64,000 nt of DNA from SbD1 sp039679945 (lineage in GTDB: Bacteria; Desulfobacterota; Syntrophobacteria; Syntrophobacterales; Syntrophobacteraceae). The stretch lies in assembly GCA_039679945.1 (NCBI GenBank), contig JBDKTY010000241.1:44738-108737 (forward strand), given 5' to 3'. Within the stretch, counting starts at the first letter, position 1. Each line of letters opens with the position of its first letter. The translations under genes and the position numbers were made by a program. The notes below the pieces were generated by a model. That model made no database searches and was not told the origin of the DNA. It saw only the letters and a program-made list of their open reading frames with translations. Positions 46,635 through 54,439 of this stretch are shown here, piece by piece.

Positions 46635-47150
46635 ATGCGGAACAGAAAGAGAGTCCTGCTGGTCGTGTTCAGCCTTCTTTTTTGTCTCGGATGCGATCAG
46701 GCCACCAAATACCTTGCCAGGAATTACCTGCCCAGGACGAAAGTTGTTTCCCTGGCGGGCAGCCCCCTTAAACTGCATTACAGCGAGAACAAAGGGGCCT
46801 CATTTGCTTTCGAGTGACTGCTGGCGGAAAGGTGGCGCGGGAAGACCGTCACCATTGCAGTCGCCGTGTTCCTGGGAGTTCTCACTCTGGTCCTGCTTGC
46901 GGGGTCCGGACTGCGACCGCTCACTATCTTTGCCCTGTCACTTTTCTGTGGAGGCAGCTTCGGCAATCTTCTCGACCGCATTACCGGCAAGGGCATCGTG
47001 GTCGACTTCCTCAATCTGGCGTGGAACGACTTTTCACCTTACATATTCAACGTCGCCGACATTTTGATAGTGCTCGGCGGGGGTCTCTTCCTGCTCAGCG
47101 CACTCATGGGTCTCGGGAGACTCGTGACCGGCGGGAAAGCCCTCCCGTGA
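46635..47150 (+). pseudogene. lspA: Lipoprotein signal peptidase (lspA) interrupted by in-frame UGA
   Basis: The frame encodes a near full-length signal peptidase II of about 171 residues, broken by UGA at 46815-46817 (codon 61). Before it are a first membrane helix (VLLVVFSLLFCLGCDQATKY, with the family's DQATK) and ENKGASFAFE. After it, in the same frame, come two helices, GNLLDRITGKGIVVDF with the first catalytic Asp, and FNVADILIVLGG with the second. Both catalytic aspartates lie past the stop. One base change from TGG would explain it. No SECIS-like hairpin follows. It may be a real nonsense mutation, a sequencing error, or read-through; another lspA may exist elsewhere. Confidence 0.75.
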
Positions 47151-47187
47151 CCCGGTTTGAAGACACGCGCAATGGTCTTATACGGAG

Positions 47188-47298
47188 TTGCGTTCAAGAT
47201 GAGTCTATCCCTAAATTGAAGATGCCGTTCAGAATTGACCCGTTCTACCCTTCGATACCTTGCTCAGGGCGAACGGGGGTATATCCTCTTGAACGCAA
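47188..47298. repeat. Dispersed MITE-like repeat, copy C (short form)
   Basis: A 111-base element with perfect 12-base terminal inverted repeats, TTGCGTTCAAGA (47188-47199) and TCTTGAACGCAA (47287-47298). Nearly identical to copy D at 53826 apart from a four-base TTGC insertion and a few substitutions. An inner imperfect palindrome (CCGTTC...GAACGG) lets the element fold. It lies just after lspA. Confidence 0.85.
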
Positions 47299-47329
47299 AT
47301 TAGATTAGTTCGGGATGCGGCATATCACG

Positions 47330-48358
47330 TCAATACTGGCCTCTCAAGAAGCAGGACTGCCGCGAAAACAGCTTGCCCGGCCCGCCGTGGACTTCCTGAA
47401 GAGCATTGCAGATCGAGACCTCAAGCGGCGTGAGCCGTAATGGGATGAGTTCCCTGATTCGGTTTTCACGGCAGATGACCTCATTTCTCAGCCCTTCCAG
47501 GAGTGGGTTCGTCACTCCCGACGGGACCGGGGTAAGGACGCTGATAAACAGCGAAGAAAGCCTCGGCGTGAGAAAGGGCACCGAGACAATTACCCTTTTC
47601 AGCCCGCGCACACGGGCGTAGGTCTCCATCATTTCCCGATAGGTCACAATCTCCGGTCCCCCGATGTCGAACTCACGGCTTTCGGTTTCGGAGAGTCCCA
47701 TGCACCCGATGAGATATGCAACGGCATCATTGACATCGATCGGCTGGCAACGCGTGTTGATCCAGCGCGGCCCCACAATCACCGGCAGGCGCTCCACCAG
47801 GTAGCGCAACATTTCGAACGGCGCCCCCCCGGCGCCGATGACGTTGGCGGCGCGCAAGATTATCGTCTGAACGTGGCCGGACTCAATTATCCTGCCGACC
47901 TCCTGCCGGCTGGCCAGGTGCTTCGACAGGTTCTGGCCCATTTCCCCGAGGCCGCCCAGGTAGATGATCCTCTCGATCCCTGCTTTCTCGGCGGCACGGA
48001 CAAAATTACCGGCTGCCAGCCTGTCCTGCCGGGCGAATTTTCTGTTTTCCAGAATGAAGCGTCCACCCATGGAATGGACAAGATAAAAAGCGGTACCGAC
48101 ACCCTCCAGCGCGCGTGAGAGTGTTTCCGGGACCAGAAGGTCCGCTTCCATCGGATCGGCAATGATCTGGTCTGAACAAACCGTCCTGAATTTCGCCGTT
48201 GAGCGAACGATGCACCGTGACTTTATCTTTCTTTCGGAAAGTGCGCGAATAAGTCTGCCCCCGACGAACCCCGTCGCTCCGGTAACGAGAACGGGTCTGT
48301 CCATGTGAATCTGAGCCGTTCCCGGGTTGACTGTCCAGCCGCTCTGCGTCGTCTTCAT
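47330..48358 (-). CDS. NAD(P)-binding atypical SDR / NmrA-like epimerase-family protein
   Basis: A 342-residue Rossmann-fold protein. The dinucleotide motif is VTGATGFVGGRLIRAL (about residue 25), followed by YLVHSMGG and IIYLGGLGE. The extended SDR tyrosine-lysine pair is not obvious, placing it among atypical SDRs such as the YbjT/NmrA and complex I assembly groups. The reaction is unknown. ATG 48358 follows GAGAGGAG and is preferred to the frame start at 48397. Divergent from ridA. Confidence 0.8.
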   Translation of the reverse strand: MKTTQSGWTVNPGTAQIHMDRPVLVTGATGFVGGRLIRALSERKIKSRCIVRSTAKFRTVCSDQIIADPMEADLLVPETLSRALEGVGTAFYLVHSMGGRFILENRKFARQDRLAAGNFVRAAEKAGIERIIYLGGLGEMGQNLSKHLASRQEVGRIIESGHVQTIILRAANVIGAGGAPFEMLRYLVERLPVIVGPRWINTRCQPIDVNDAVAYLIGCMGLSETESREFDIGGPEIVTYREMMETYARVRGLKRVIVSVPFLTPRLSSLFISVLTPVPSGVTNPLLEGLRNEVICRENRIRELIPLRLTPLEVSICNALQEVHGGPGKLFSRQSCFLRGQY

Positions 48359-48539
48359 GTCGCTCCTCTCCCGCCGAGACGCTTTTCCGATAGTCAAGAG
48401 GACAGATTTTGCGATATTTATTTCTATAAGAAACAGGGTTTACAATTACAATAGAGCTTTTAATTTCATTATTCCGCGCGGCCGAAAATTCAGTCCGATC
48501 AGTCCCGTGGTACGTCCTACAAGCAGGAGGAAAGATAAT

Positions 48540-48917
48540 ATGGAGGCAATTCATACCCCAAGGGCACCAGCCGCAATTGGACCCTACTCCCAGGCAATCA
48601 AGGCAAAAGGATTCGTCTTCGTGAGCGGCCAGATTCCGCTGATTCCCGAAACCGGCGAGATGGCCGGCCCGGATTTTTCGGACCAGGCCCGGCAATCCCT
48701 CGAAAACATGAAACAGATCCTGAAAGCGGCAAATTGCGGGCTGGACAAGGTGGTTTCAGTGGATGTCTACATCACGGATATGGCCCGCTTTGGGGCATTC
48801 AATGAAATATATTCAACCTATTTCTCGGAACACAAACCATCGAGGGCCGTTGTCGAGGTCAGGGCGCTGCCCAAAGGCGCCATGATCGAAGTCAAATGCA
48901 TAGCGGCCACGGATTAA
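48540..48917 (+). CDS. ridA: RidA family 2-iminobutanoate/2-iminopropanoate deaminase
   Basis: A 125-residue RidA (YjgF) protein that hydrolyses reactive enamine/imine intermediates of PLP enzymes. Family blocks: PAAIGPYSQAIKAKGFVFVS, SGQIPLIPETGE, ENMKQILKAANCGLDKVV and the C-terminal SRAVVEVRALPKGAMIEVKC with the carboxylate-binding Arg. AGGAGG nine bases before ATG 48540 fixes the start. It forms the head of a run with prmA and icd. Confidence 0.95.
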   Translation: MEAIHTPRAPAAIGPYSQAIKAKGFVFVSGQIPLIPETGEMAGPDFSDQARQSLENMKQILKAANCGLDKVVSVDVYITDMARFGAFNEIYSTYFSEHKPSRAVVEVRALPKGAMIEVKCIAATD

Positions 48918-48925
48918 CGGGTATC

Positions 48926-49819
48926 ATGGCAAAAAACTGGACACGCATTGACATATCCTGCGGCATGGAAATAGCCGATGACCTGGGTGCGGAGTTGGCC
49001 GAAGCCTTTGGCGCGGGCGTGGAATTCACGCCCGCCGGCCTTCGCATCTATTTCGATTCCACCGCTTTCGAAGAGAAGCGGCAAAGGCTCCAACAGGTGC
49101 TCGATTCCTCACCGGGCGCGAACGCCGGGCACGAAGCGATCACATGGTCCTCTTCGGAACTGGCGGACGAGGACTGGTCGGAGACATGGAAGGCGCATTT
49201 CAAACCACTCCGGGTAGGCCGTCACTTTCTGGTCGCCCCCACCTGGGAACGGGTCTCCCCCGGTCCCGAGGACCTGCTTATCCTCATCGATCCCGGACGG
49301 GCGTTCGGAACCGGTCATCACGAGACGACGCGACTTTGCCTGGAATGGCTCGAAACGTGGGTCGGAAAGCAACCGGCCGGGCGGGATCATGCACCCGGAT
49401 CACTGCTGGACGTGGGTACCGGTTCGGGTATTCTTGCCATGGGAGCGGCGCTGCTGGGTTTTGAGCATATTGTCGGAATCGACAACGACCCGGAGGCGAT
49501 CGAAGTGGCCGTCCCCAATCTCGAACTAAACAACCTCACGGAAAAAATCCGAGTGACGTGTGCTTCCGTCCAGGACATCCGGGGTGCGTTCGATGTCGTT
49601 ATATCCAATATCCAGTCCATGCCGCTGATCCGCATGGCGGAACCGATGGTCTCGAGGGTCAGGGATGGCGGCCGACTGGCGTTGAGCGGCATCCTCACCG
49701 AGCAGGCGGAGGAGGTCCGCGATGCTTATGAAGAAAGGGGGGCGTCTCTCATCGGTACAAAGACTGCCGGCGAGTGGGTCCTTCTGGAATTTGCAGTCTC
49801 GAAAAAGGATACTGAATGA
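48926..49819 (+). CDS. prmA: Ribosomal protein L11 methyltransferase PrmA-like
   Basis: A 297-residue protein with the PrmA layout: an N-terminal ferredoxin-like substrate-recognition domain (to about 100) with WSETWKAHFKPLRVG, then the methyltransferase core with IDPGRAFGTGHHETTRLCLE, LLDVGTGSGILAMGAALLG, GIDNDPEAI and the post-I region VISNIQ, where PrmA usually has a related NxxxN motif. It should trimethylate L11. The start is 8 bases after ridA, and its stop overlaps the icd start (ATGA). Confidence 0.9.
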   Translation: MAKNWTRIDISCGMEIADDLGAELAEAFGAGVEFTPAGLRIYFDSTAFEEKRQRLQQVLDSSPGANAGHEAITWSSSELADEDWSETWKAHFKPLRVGRHFLVAPTWERVSPGPEDLLILIDPGRAFGTGHHETTRLCLEWLETWVGKQPAGRDHAPGSLLDVGTGSGILAMGAALLGFEHIVGIDNDPEAIEVAVPNLELNNLTEKIRVTCASVQDIRGAFDVVISNIQSMPLIRMAEPMVSRVRDGGRLALSGILTEQAEEVRDAYEERGASLIGTKTAGEWVLLEFAVSKKDTE

Positions 49820-51051
49820 ACGGTAAGAGCTTTACAGGCGCGTGGATTACACTGGACGAGCATCTCAAGGTCCAGGTACCGCATAACCCCAACATCGGCT
49901 TTATCGAGGGGGACGGCATAGGGCCCGATATCTGGTCGGCCGCGAGACTGACATTGGACGGCGCGGTCAGGAAGGCTTACGCGGGCCGGAATATGATCCA
50001 CTGGTTCGAACTCCCGGCGGGTGAAAAGGCTTACAGGGAAACAGGAAAACACCTGCCGGAAGAAACCTTGGGGCTGATCCGCAAAAGCGTGATCTCCATC
50101 AAGGGACCCCTCACCACTCCCGTCGGAGCCGGGATCAGAAGCCTCAACGTGACTCTCAGACAGGTTCTCGATCTCTACGCATGTATCCGTCCGGTGAGGT
50201 ATTTCTCCGGCCTCCCCTCGCCGGTGCGCCATCCCGAACGCGTCGATATGACCATTTTTCGGGAAAACACGGAGGATGTGTATGCCGGCATCGAATGGGC
50301 GGCGCTTTCGGAGGATGCCGAAAAACTCACCGCATTTTTGCGCGACCAGTTTGGGGTCACCTTGCCTCCTGAAACTGGGATCGGACTCAAACCGATAAGC
50401 TCGAACGGCTCCAAGCGCCTGGTGCGGCGCGCCATCTCCCATGCCATCGAAAAGGGCATGCCTTCCGTGACGCTGGTCCATAAGGGCAACATCATGAAGT
50501 TTACCGAGGGGGCCTTCCGGAAATGGGGATATGAACTGGCGGCCGAGGAATTTGGCGCGGAGACTGTCACGGAAACCGACATTCAGGAGAAATTCGGAGG
50601 AAAGGCCCCGGCCGGACGAGTCATAATCAAGGATCGCATTACCGATTCCATGTTTCAGCAGATCCTTCTGAGGCCCGAGGACTACAGTGTGATAGCCACC
50701 CCCAATCTCAACGGGGACTACCTCTCCGACGCCCTGGCGGCACAGGTCGGGGGACTGGGCATGGCCCCCGGAGCAAACGTGGGCGACCGATGCGCCATGT
50801 TCGAGGCGACCCACGGTACGGCGCCGAAGTATGCGGGACTCGACAAGGTAAATCCCGGCTCCCTGATCCTTTCCGGTGCGATGATGCTTGACTACATGGG
50901 ATGGTCCGAAGCCGCGGACCTGGTACGCACGGCGATGGAGCGCACCATCCAGGACAGGATAGTCACCTACGATCTCGCCCGCCAGATGCAAGACGCCCGC
51001 GAGGTAAAGTGCTCCCGGTTCGCCGAGGCAATCGTGGAACGCATGAGTTGA
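49816..51051 (+). CDS. icd: Isocitrate dehydrogenase (NADP-type)
   Basis: A 411-residue decarboxylating isocitrate dehydrogenase. IGFIEGDGIGPDIW opens the fold, KGPLTTPVGAGIRSLNVTLR carries the substrate-binding Ser, Asn and Arg residues, FRENTEDVYAGIEW and VHKGNIMKFTEG are the active-site Tyr and Lys blocks, and NLNGDYLSDALAAQVGGLGM binds Mg. ATHGTAPKYAG lies in the coenzyme loop. It is translationally coupled to prmA by a 4-base overlap, an odd pairing of ribosome maturation and TCA-cycle genes. Cofactor preference is from family resemblance to E. coli Icd and was not tested. Confidence 0.93.
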   Translation: MNGKSFTGAWITLDEHLKVQVPHNPNIGFIEGDGIGPDIWSAARLTLDGAVRKAYAGRNMIHWFELPAGEKAYRETGKHLPEETLGLIRKSVISIKGPLTTPVGAGIRSLNVTLRQVLDLYACIRPVRYFSGLPSPVRHPERVDMTIFRENTEDVYAGIEWAALSEDAEKLTAFLRDQFGVTLPPETGIGLKPISSNGSKRLVRRAISHAIEKGMPSVTLVHKGNIMKFTEGAFRKWGYELAAEEFGAETVTETDIQEKFGGKAPAGRVIIKDRITDSMFQQILLRPEDYSVIATPNLNGDYLSDALAAQVGGLGMAPGANVGDRCAMFEATHGTAPKYAGLDKVNPGSLILSGAMMLDYMGWSEAADLVRTAMERTIQDRIVTYDLARQMQDAREVKCSRFAEAIVERMS

Positions 51052-51084
51052 TGCCCGAGGCCCTCCCCGGTAGGTCGGTAGTTG

Positions 51085-51165
51085 GTAGGTTGGGGTGAGC
51101 GAAGCAAACCCCAACAACCACGCTTGTGGAAAATGTTGGGGTTCGCTCCGCTCACCCCAACCTAC
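51085..51165. repeat. BIME-like pair of inverted REP hairpins
   Basis: Two 31-base arms (51085-51115 and 51135-51165) are inverted copies with two mismatches. Each arm is itself a hairpin (GTTGGGGT...AACCCCAAC), and the 19-base spacer has a small CCAC/GTGG stem. It lies in the 118-base gap between converging icd and the PLP-enzyme gene and may also terminate both. GTAGGTTGGGGTGAGCGAAG-type palindromes are widespread REP-like repeats. Confidence 0.85.
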
Positions 51166-51169
51166 TCGC

Positions 51170-52402
51170 TCACTCCCGAGCAACGGCATTGTCCGGACCG
51201 GGTATTTCATTGAGAGCCTGGTCGAGGTCCTCCCGCAGGTCCTCGAAATCCTCGCAACCGACCGACAACCGGATTAGTTCGTCCAGAATCCCGGCCTCCT
51301 CCCTTTCCGAGCGCGGGATCGAAGCATGAGTCATGGAAGCGGGGTGTTCGATCAGCGACTCGACGCCGCCAAGCGAAACCGCAAGCGATATCAGCCTGAC
51401 GCTGTTCATCACCCTGATTCCGCCTTCGATTCCGTTTGCGACCCCGAACGAAATCATCGATCCGAATCCGTCCATTTGATCTTTTGCGATATGGTGTTGC
51501 GGGTGATCCTGAAGGCCGGGGTAACGCACCCAGATCACCTTTGGATGCTTTGTAAGAAAGTCGGCCAGTTTCATGGCATTCCCCTGCGCTTTTTCGATCC
51601 GGAGCGGCATGGTCCGGACTCCACGCAGGATCAGCCAGGCCTGATGCGGATCCATGCTCCCTCCGAATGTCTGGACAATCTTTCTCAATCTCTTGTAGTG
51701 CTCCTCGGTCTTCGTGACGATCATCCCGCCGACCACGTCGCTGTGGCCGTTTATGAACTTGGTGAGGCTGTTGATGACGATATCGGCCCCCATCTCCAGG
51801 GGGCGCTGGAGATAGGGACTGGCGAAAGTGTTGTCCACGACGAAGAGTATCTTGCGCCTTGCCGCTATCTCACCCGCGCCGCGCAGATCGGTGATGCTCA
51901 TGCTGGGGTTCATCGGCGATTCCACGAAAAGCATCCTCGTCCCGGGTTCCAGCGCGCGTTCGATATTCGATAAATCCGAGGTATCCACGAAAGTCGTCCG
52001 CACTCCGAACCGGATCAACTCTTTTTCGAGTATGACACGAGAAGCGCCATATATGCAGTTCGTCGAGACGATATGGTCGCCCTGGTTCAGGAGCGCGAGG
52101 AAAACGGAACTCACGGCCGCCATGCCCGTGGCGGTGGCTACTCCCGCGATGCCATTTTCGAGAGCCGCCACGTTATCTTCGAGGGCCTGTACCGTGGGGT
52201 TCCCCAAACGGGTATAAATGTAGCCCGACTGCTCCCCGGCGAATCTGGCCGCCCCGTCGGCGGCACTCGGAAAGATGAAGGTCGAAGACTGAAAAATGGG
52301 GACGGAAATCTCGCCGTAGATGGAATGTTCCGCGCTTCCGGAGTGAATGGCCCGCGTGGCCTTGCGCAGGCCGCGGGAATGATCCTTTCCAGCTTTCATC
52401 AT
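51170..52402 (-). CDS. Cys/Met metabolism PLP-dependent enzyme (cystathionine gamma-synthase / methionine gamma-lyase family)
   Basis: A 410-residue fold-type I PLP enzyme. Landmarks: SSTFIFPSAADGAARFAGEQ, GYIYTRLGNPT with the phosphate-binding Tyr/Arg of the neighbouring subunit, ATGMAAVSSV, VDNTFASPYLQ, the PLP lysine in NSLTKFINGHSDVVGG, and SLGGVESLIEHPASMTH. The family includes cystathionine gamma-synthase, cystathionine beta/gamma-lyases and methionine gamma-lyase; the sequence does not decide among them. The start at ATG 52402 has GGGGAG just upstream. The stop lies 5 bases past the BIME-like repeat. Confidence 0.9.
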   Translation of the reverse strand: MMKAGKDHSRGLRKATRAIHSGSAEHSIYGEISVPIFQSSTFIFPSAADGAARFAGEQSGYIYTRLGNPTVQALEDNVAALENGIAGVATATGMAAVSSVFLALLNQGDHIVSTNCIYGASRVILEKELIRFGVRTTFVDTSDLSNIERALEPGTRMLFVESPMNPSMSITDLRGAGEIAARRKILFVVDNTFASPYLQRPLEMGADIVINSLTKFINGHSDVVGGMIVTKTEEHYKRLRKIVQTFGGSMDPHQAWLILRGVRTMPLRIEKAQGNAMKLADFLTKHPKVIWVRYPGLQDHPQHHIAKDQMDGFGSMISFGVANGIEGGIRVMNSVRLISLAVSLGGVESLIEHPASMTHASIPRSEREEAGILDELIRLSVGCEDFEDLREDLDQALNEIPGPDNAVARE

Positions 52403-52756
52403 GAGTTCTCCCCAGGGGGCGTCATTTGCCCGTAAAGTCATTTGTCAGGAGTGCGGGACTGGCGACAGACACACCTTGTATGGAAGTAAGAATAAGGTGC
52501 GGGTTGTCAATCATGCGCCTGGAGAGTTTTGGAAAGAATTCACGATGCCATTTGCTCATCGAACGGGACCCTGTCGTCTTTGCTATTCTCTACATCATCC
52601 CGGTCGCTATCGAATATCAGCCGGCCGGCTTTACAATTCACACGGCTTTCTATTTCTGTTATGGTAGTTTGAGTTTGAATATTCCGCAATGAATGAGCCG
52701 GTTTCTTCAATACACGGGATCTGACTCTCCAGACACGATCCAGGAGTACACATCGC
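52403..52756. other. Divergent intergenic region, PLP enzyme / deoxyhypusine-synthase-like
   Basis: These 354 bases should hold promoters for both flanking genes. I see no gene and no clear promoter pair or operator. CCAGGAGTAC lies about 10 bases before the GTG of the rightward gene. Confidence 0.3.
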
Positions 52757-53818
52757 GTGAAAAATAACGCAACCCCATACGAAAAGGTCAGGGCGATCCA
52801 GGTAAGCAGGAACAAACCACTTTCCCAGTTGATAGCCGAAATGTCTCATACGGGATTTCAGGGTCGACGACTGGCAGAGGTCTGCGATATTTTCGAGGAG
52901 ATGATCGGAGCGCGGGACCTTACAATACTGATGGGTTATGCCGGCTCCCTTTCCGTCGCGGGCCAGTGGTCAATCGTTAGCTGGCTCATCGAACAACGCT
53001 ATCTCGATGTCCTTGTCGCAACGGGAGCGAATCTTACCGAAGACATTGTCGAGGGAATGGGACGCTCGTACTACAAAGGTACGCATAACGTCGATGATGA
53101 GCGCCTGTGCGCCGCCGGTTACAACCGCTATTACGACATATACGGCACTGAAAAAGACTACCTCGAGATGACGGAGCTCCTCGGCGAATTTGTGATGACA
53201 CTGGATGAAAATCACAAGTACTCATCCAGGCAATTCCTGTATCTGCTGGGAAGCTGGCTCGGCTCGCGGGGCATAAAAAGCATCCTGGTCTCGGCCGCGC
53301 AAAAGAAGATCCCCGTATTCTGCCCCGGAATCGCGGACAGCCCGGTCGGAGATGCCGCCCTGATAGCCAGGAGCAGGGGATTCAGCCTCACGATCGATGC
53401 CATCAAGGACTATGTCGAATTCATGATGCTTGCCGAGCGCGTCAAGGACACCGGAGTCTTCTATGTCGGGGGAGGCGTCCCGAAAGACTTCGTCCAGCTT
53501 TTTGCCGTTTCCGCGGACCTGCTCTACCCCGGCCGCAAGATCCCGAATCGAGAAAGCCCCCTGCTGCGCGAGGGGACCGATGAGACTTACCACCCGCACA
53601 AGTACGCGATCCAGATCACTTCGGATTCGCCCCAGTGGGGAGGTCTCTCCGGGTGCACCTTCGAGGAAGCGACCTCGTGGGGGAAGGAAACGAGCGAGGG
53701 AAGAAAGGCGCAGTGCTTTTGCGATGCGACCATAGCCCTGCCGCTGCTGGCGCACGTCATCGCCGAAAGGGTGGACGGTGAGCGGGCAGGTACCGATTTC
53801 TCGGATGTGTTCAAGTAA
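52757..53818 (+). CDS. Deoxyhypusine synthase-like protein (possible homospermidine/spermidine-modifying enzyme)
   Basis: A 353-residue protein of the deoxyhypusine synthase family, starting at GTG 52757. Motifs: TILMGYAGSLSVAGQW, VATGANLTEDIVEGMG, CPGIADSPVGDAALIA (NAD/substrate region) and VFYVGGGVPKDFVQLF with the family's active lysine. Bacteria lack eIF5A, so bacterial members are thought to act on polyamines or an unidentified protein. Flanked by intergenic repeat copy D and a divergent amino-acid enzyme, with no polyamine genes nearby. The function is therefore inferred only at family level. Confidence 0.88.
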   Translation: MKNNATPYEKVRAIQVSRNKPLSQLIAEMSHTGFQGRRLAEVCDIFEEMIGARDLTILMGYAGSLSVAGQWSIVSWLIEQRYLDVLVATGANLTEDIVEGMGRSYYKGTHNVDDERLCAAGYNRYYDIYGTEKDYLEMTELLGEFVMTLDENHKYSSRQFLYLLGSWLGSRGIKSILVSAAQKKIPVFCPGIADSPVGDAALIARSRGFSLTIDAIKDYVEFMMLAERVKDTGVFYVGGGVPKDFVQLFAVSADLLYPGRKIPNRESPLLREGTDETYHPHKYAIQITSDSPQWGGLSGCTFEEATSWGKETSEGRKAQCFCDATIALPLLAHVIAERVDGERAGTDFSDVFK

Positions 53819-53825
53819 TACGGAG

Positions 53826-53932
53826 TTGCGTTCAAGATGAGTCTCTCCCTAAATTGAAGATGCCGTTCAGAATTGACCCGTTCTACCCTTCGATACCTCA
53901 GGGCGAACGGGGGTATATCCTCTTGAACGCAA
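53826..53932. repeat. Dispersed MITE-like repeat, copy D1 (short form)
   Basis: A 107-base element with perfect TTGCGTTCAAGA / TCTTGAACGCAA ends (53826-53837, 53921-53932), almost identical to copy C over its whole length. It begins 7 bases after the deoxyhypusine-synthase-like stop. Confidence 0.85.
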
Positions 53933-53959
53933 ATTTAGTATAAGCTCCTGTTCACCTCC

Positions 53960-54190
53960 CGATAATCAGCTTCTTAGAGTGAGCAATATCAACGGCTTAG
54001 GCAACCGGCAAGATCCGCATTCGGCCGGTTGAAGCAGGCGCTTCCCCCGTTTGCCCCGAGCATCAAAGGGTGGGGCGGGGGGCTGACCGGGCGCGGCTTC
54101 TGTTCGTTAATTGCCCACGTCTTATCATGTGCACACGGGGTTTGCTTCGCCCAGGGCGAACGAGAGTGAGCACCTCGGCGCCCGGAGTGA
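53960..54190. repeat. Dispersed MITE-like repeat, copy D2 (long-form interior)
   Basis: Contains the TTAGAGTGAGCAATATCAAC block (53972-53991 region), GGCAACCGGCAAGATCCG, and CATGTGCACACGGGGTTTGC followed by CAGGGCGAACGAGAGTGAG near 54150-54170. These are in the same order as in copies A, B and E, but no sharp ends are seen. Adjacent to short copy D1, suggesting nested or tandem insertion. Confidence 0.6.
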
Positions 54191-54439
54191 AGAGTTGCTT
54201 CCCGGGAGATGTCGAAGCATGAACCCTGTCTTCGGCTCGGCTCCGTATAATTTACTTCCAGTCGTTGAGCGATGGGACCCGAATCACTAGCTTAATCTTG
54301 TCTGCCAAAACCGGCCATCGGGGACGGGAGCGTGCAGAAGAATGCCCGGACACGGGCATGGCGTATGCCTTGCCGCGGCGGGTACTCGAAGTGATCCTCT
54401 GGCGCGAGACTGCCCGCGGGACTCAACAGGAGCACGGAA

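Larger units (their letters stand above)
53819..54439. other. Repeat-rich intergenic region upstream of acyl-CoA dehydrogenase
   Basis: No gene is supported. The first ~380 bases hold short copy D plus long-form repeat material. The remainder has no obvious promoter; CAGGAGCACGG is the ribosome site of the dehydrogenase. Confidence 0.4.

Noticed and set aside
46815..46817. Reading the lspA UGA as selenocysteine
   Set aside because: No SECIS-like hairpin immediately downstream, and signal peptidase II is not a known selenoprotein family; mutation or error is more likely.
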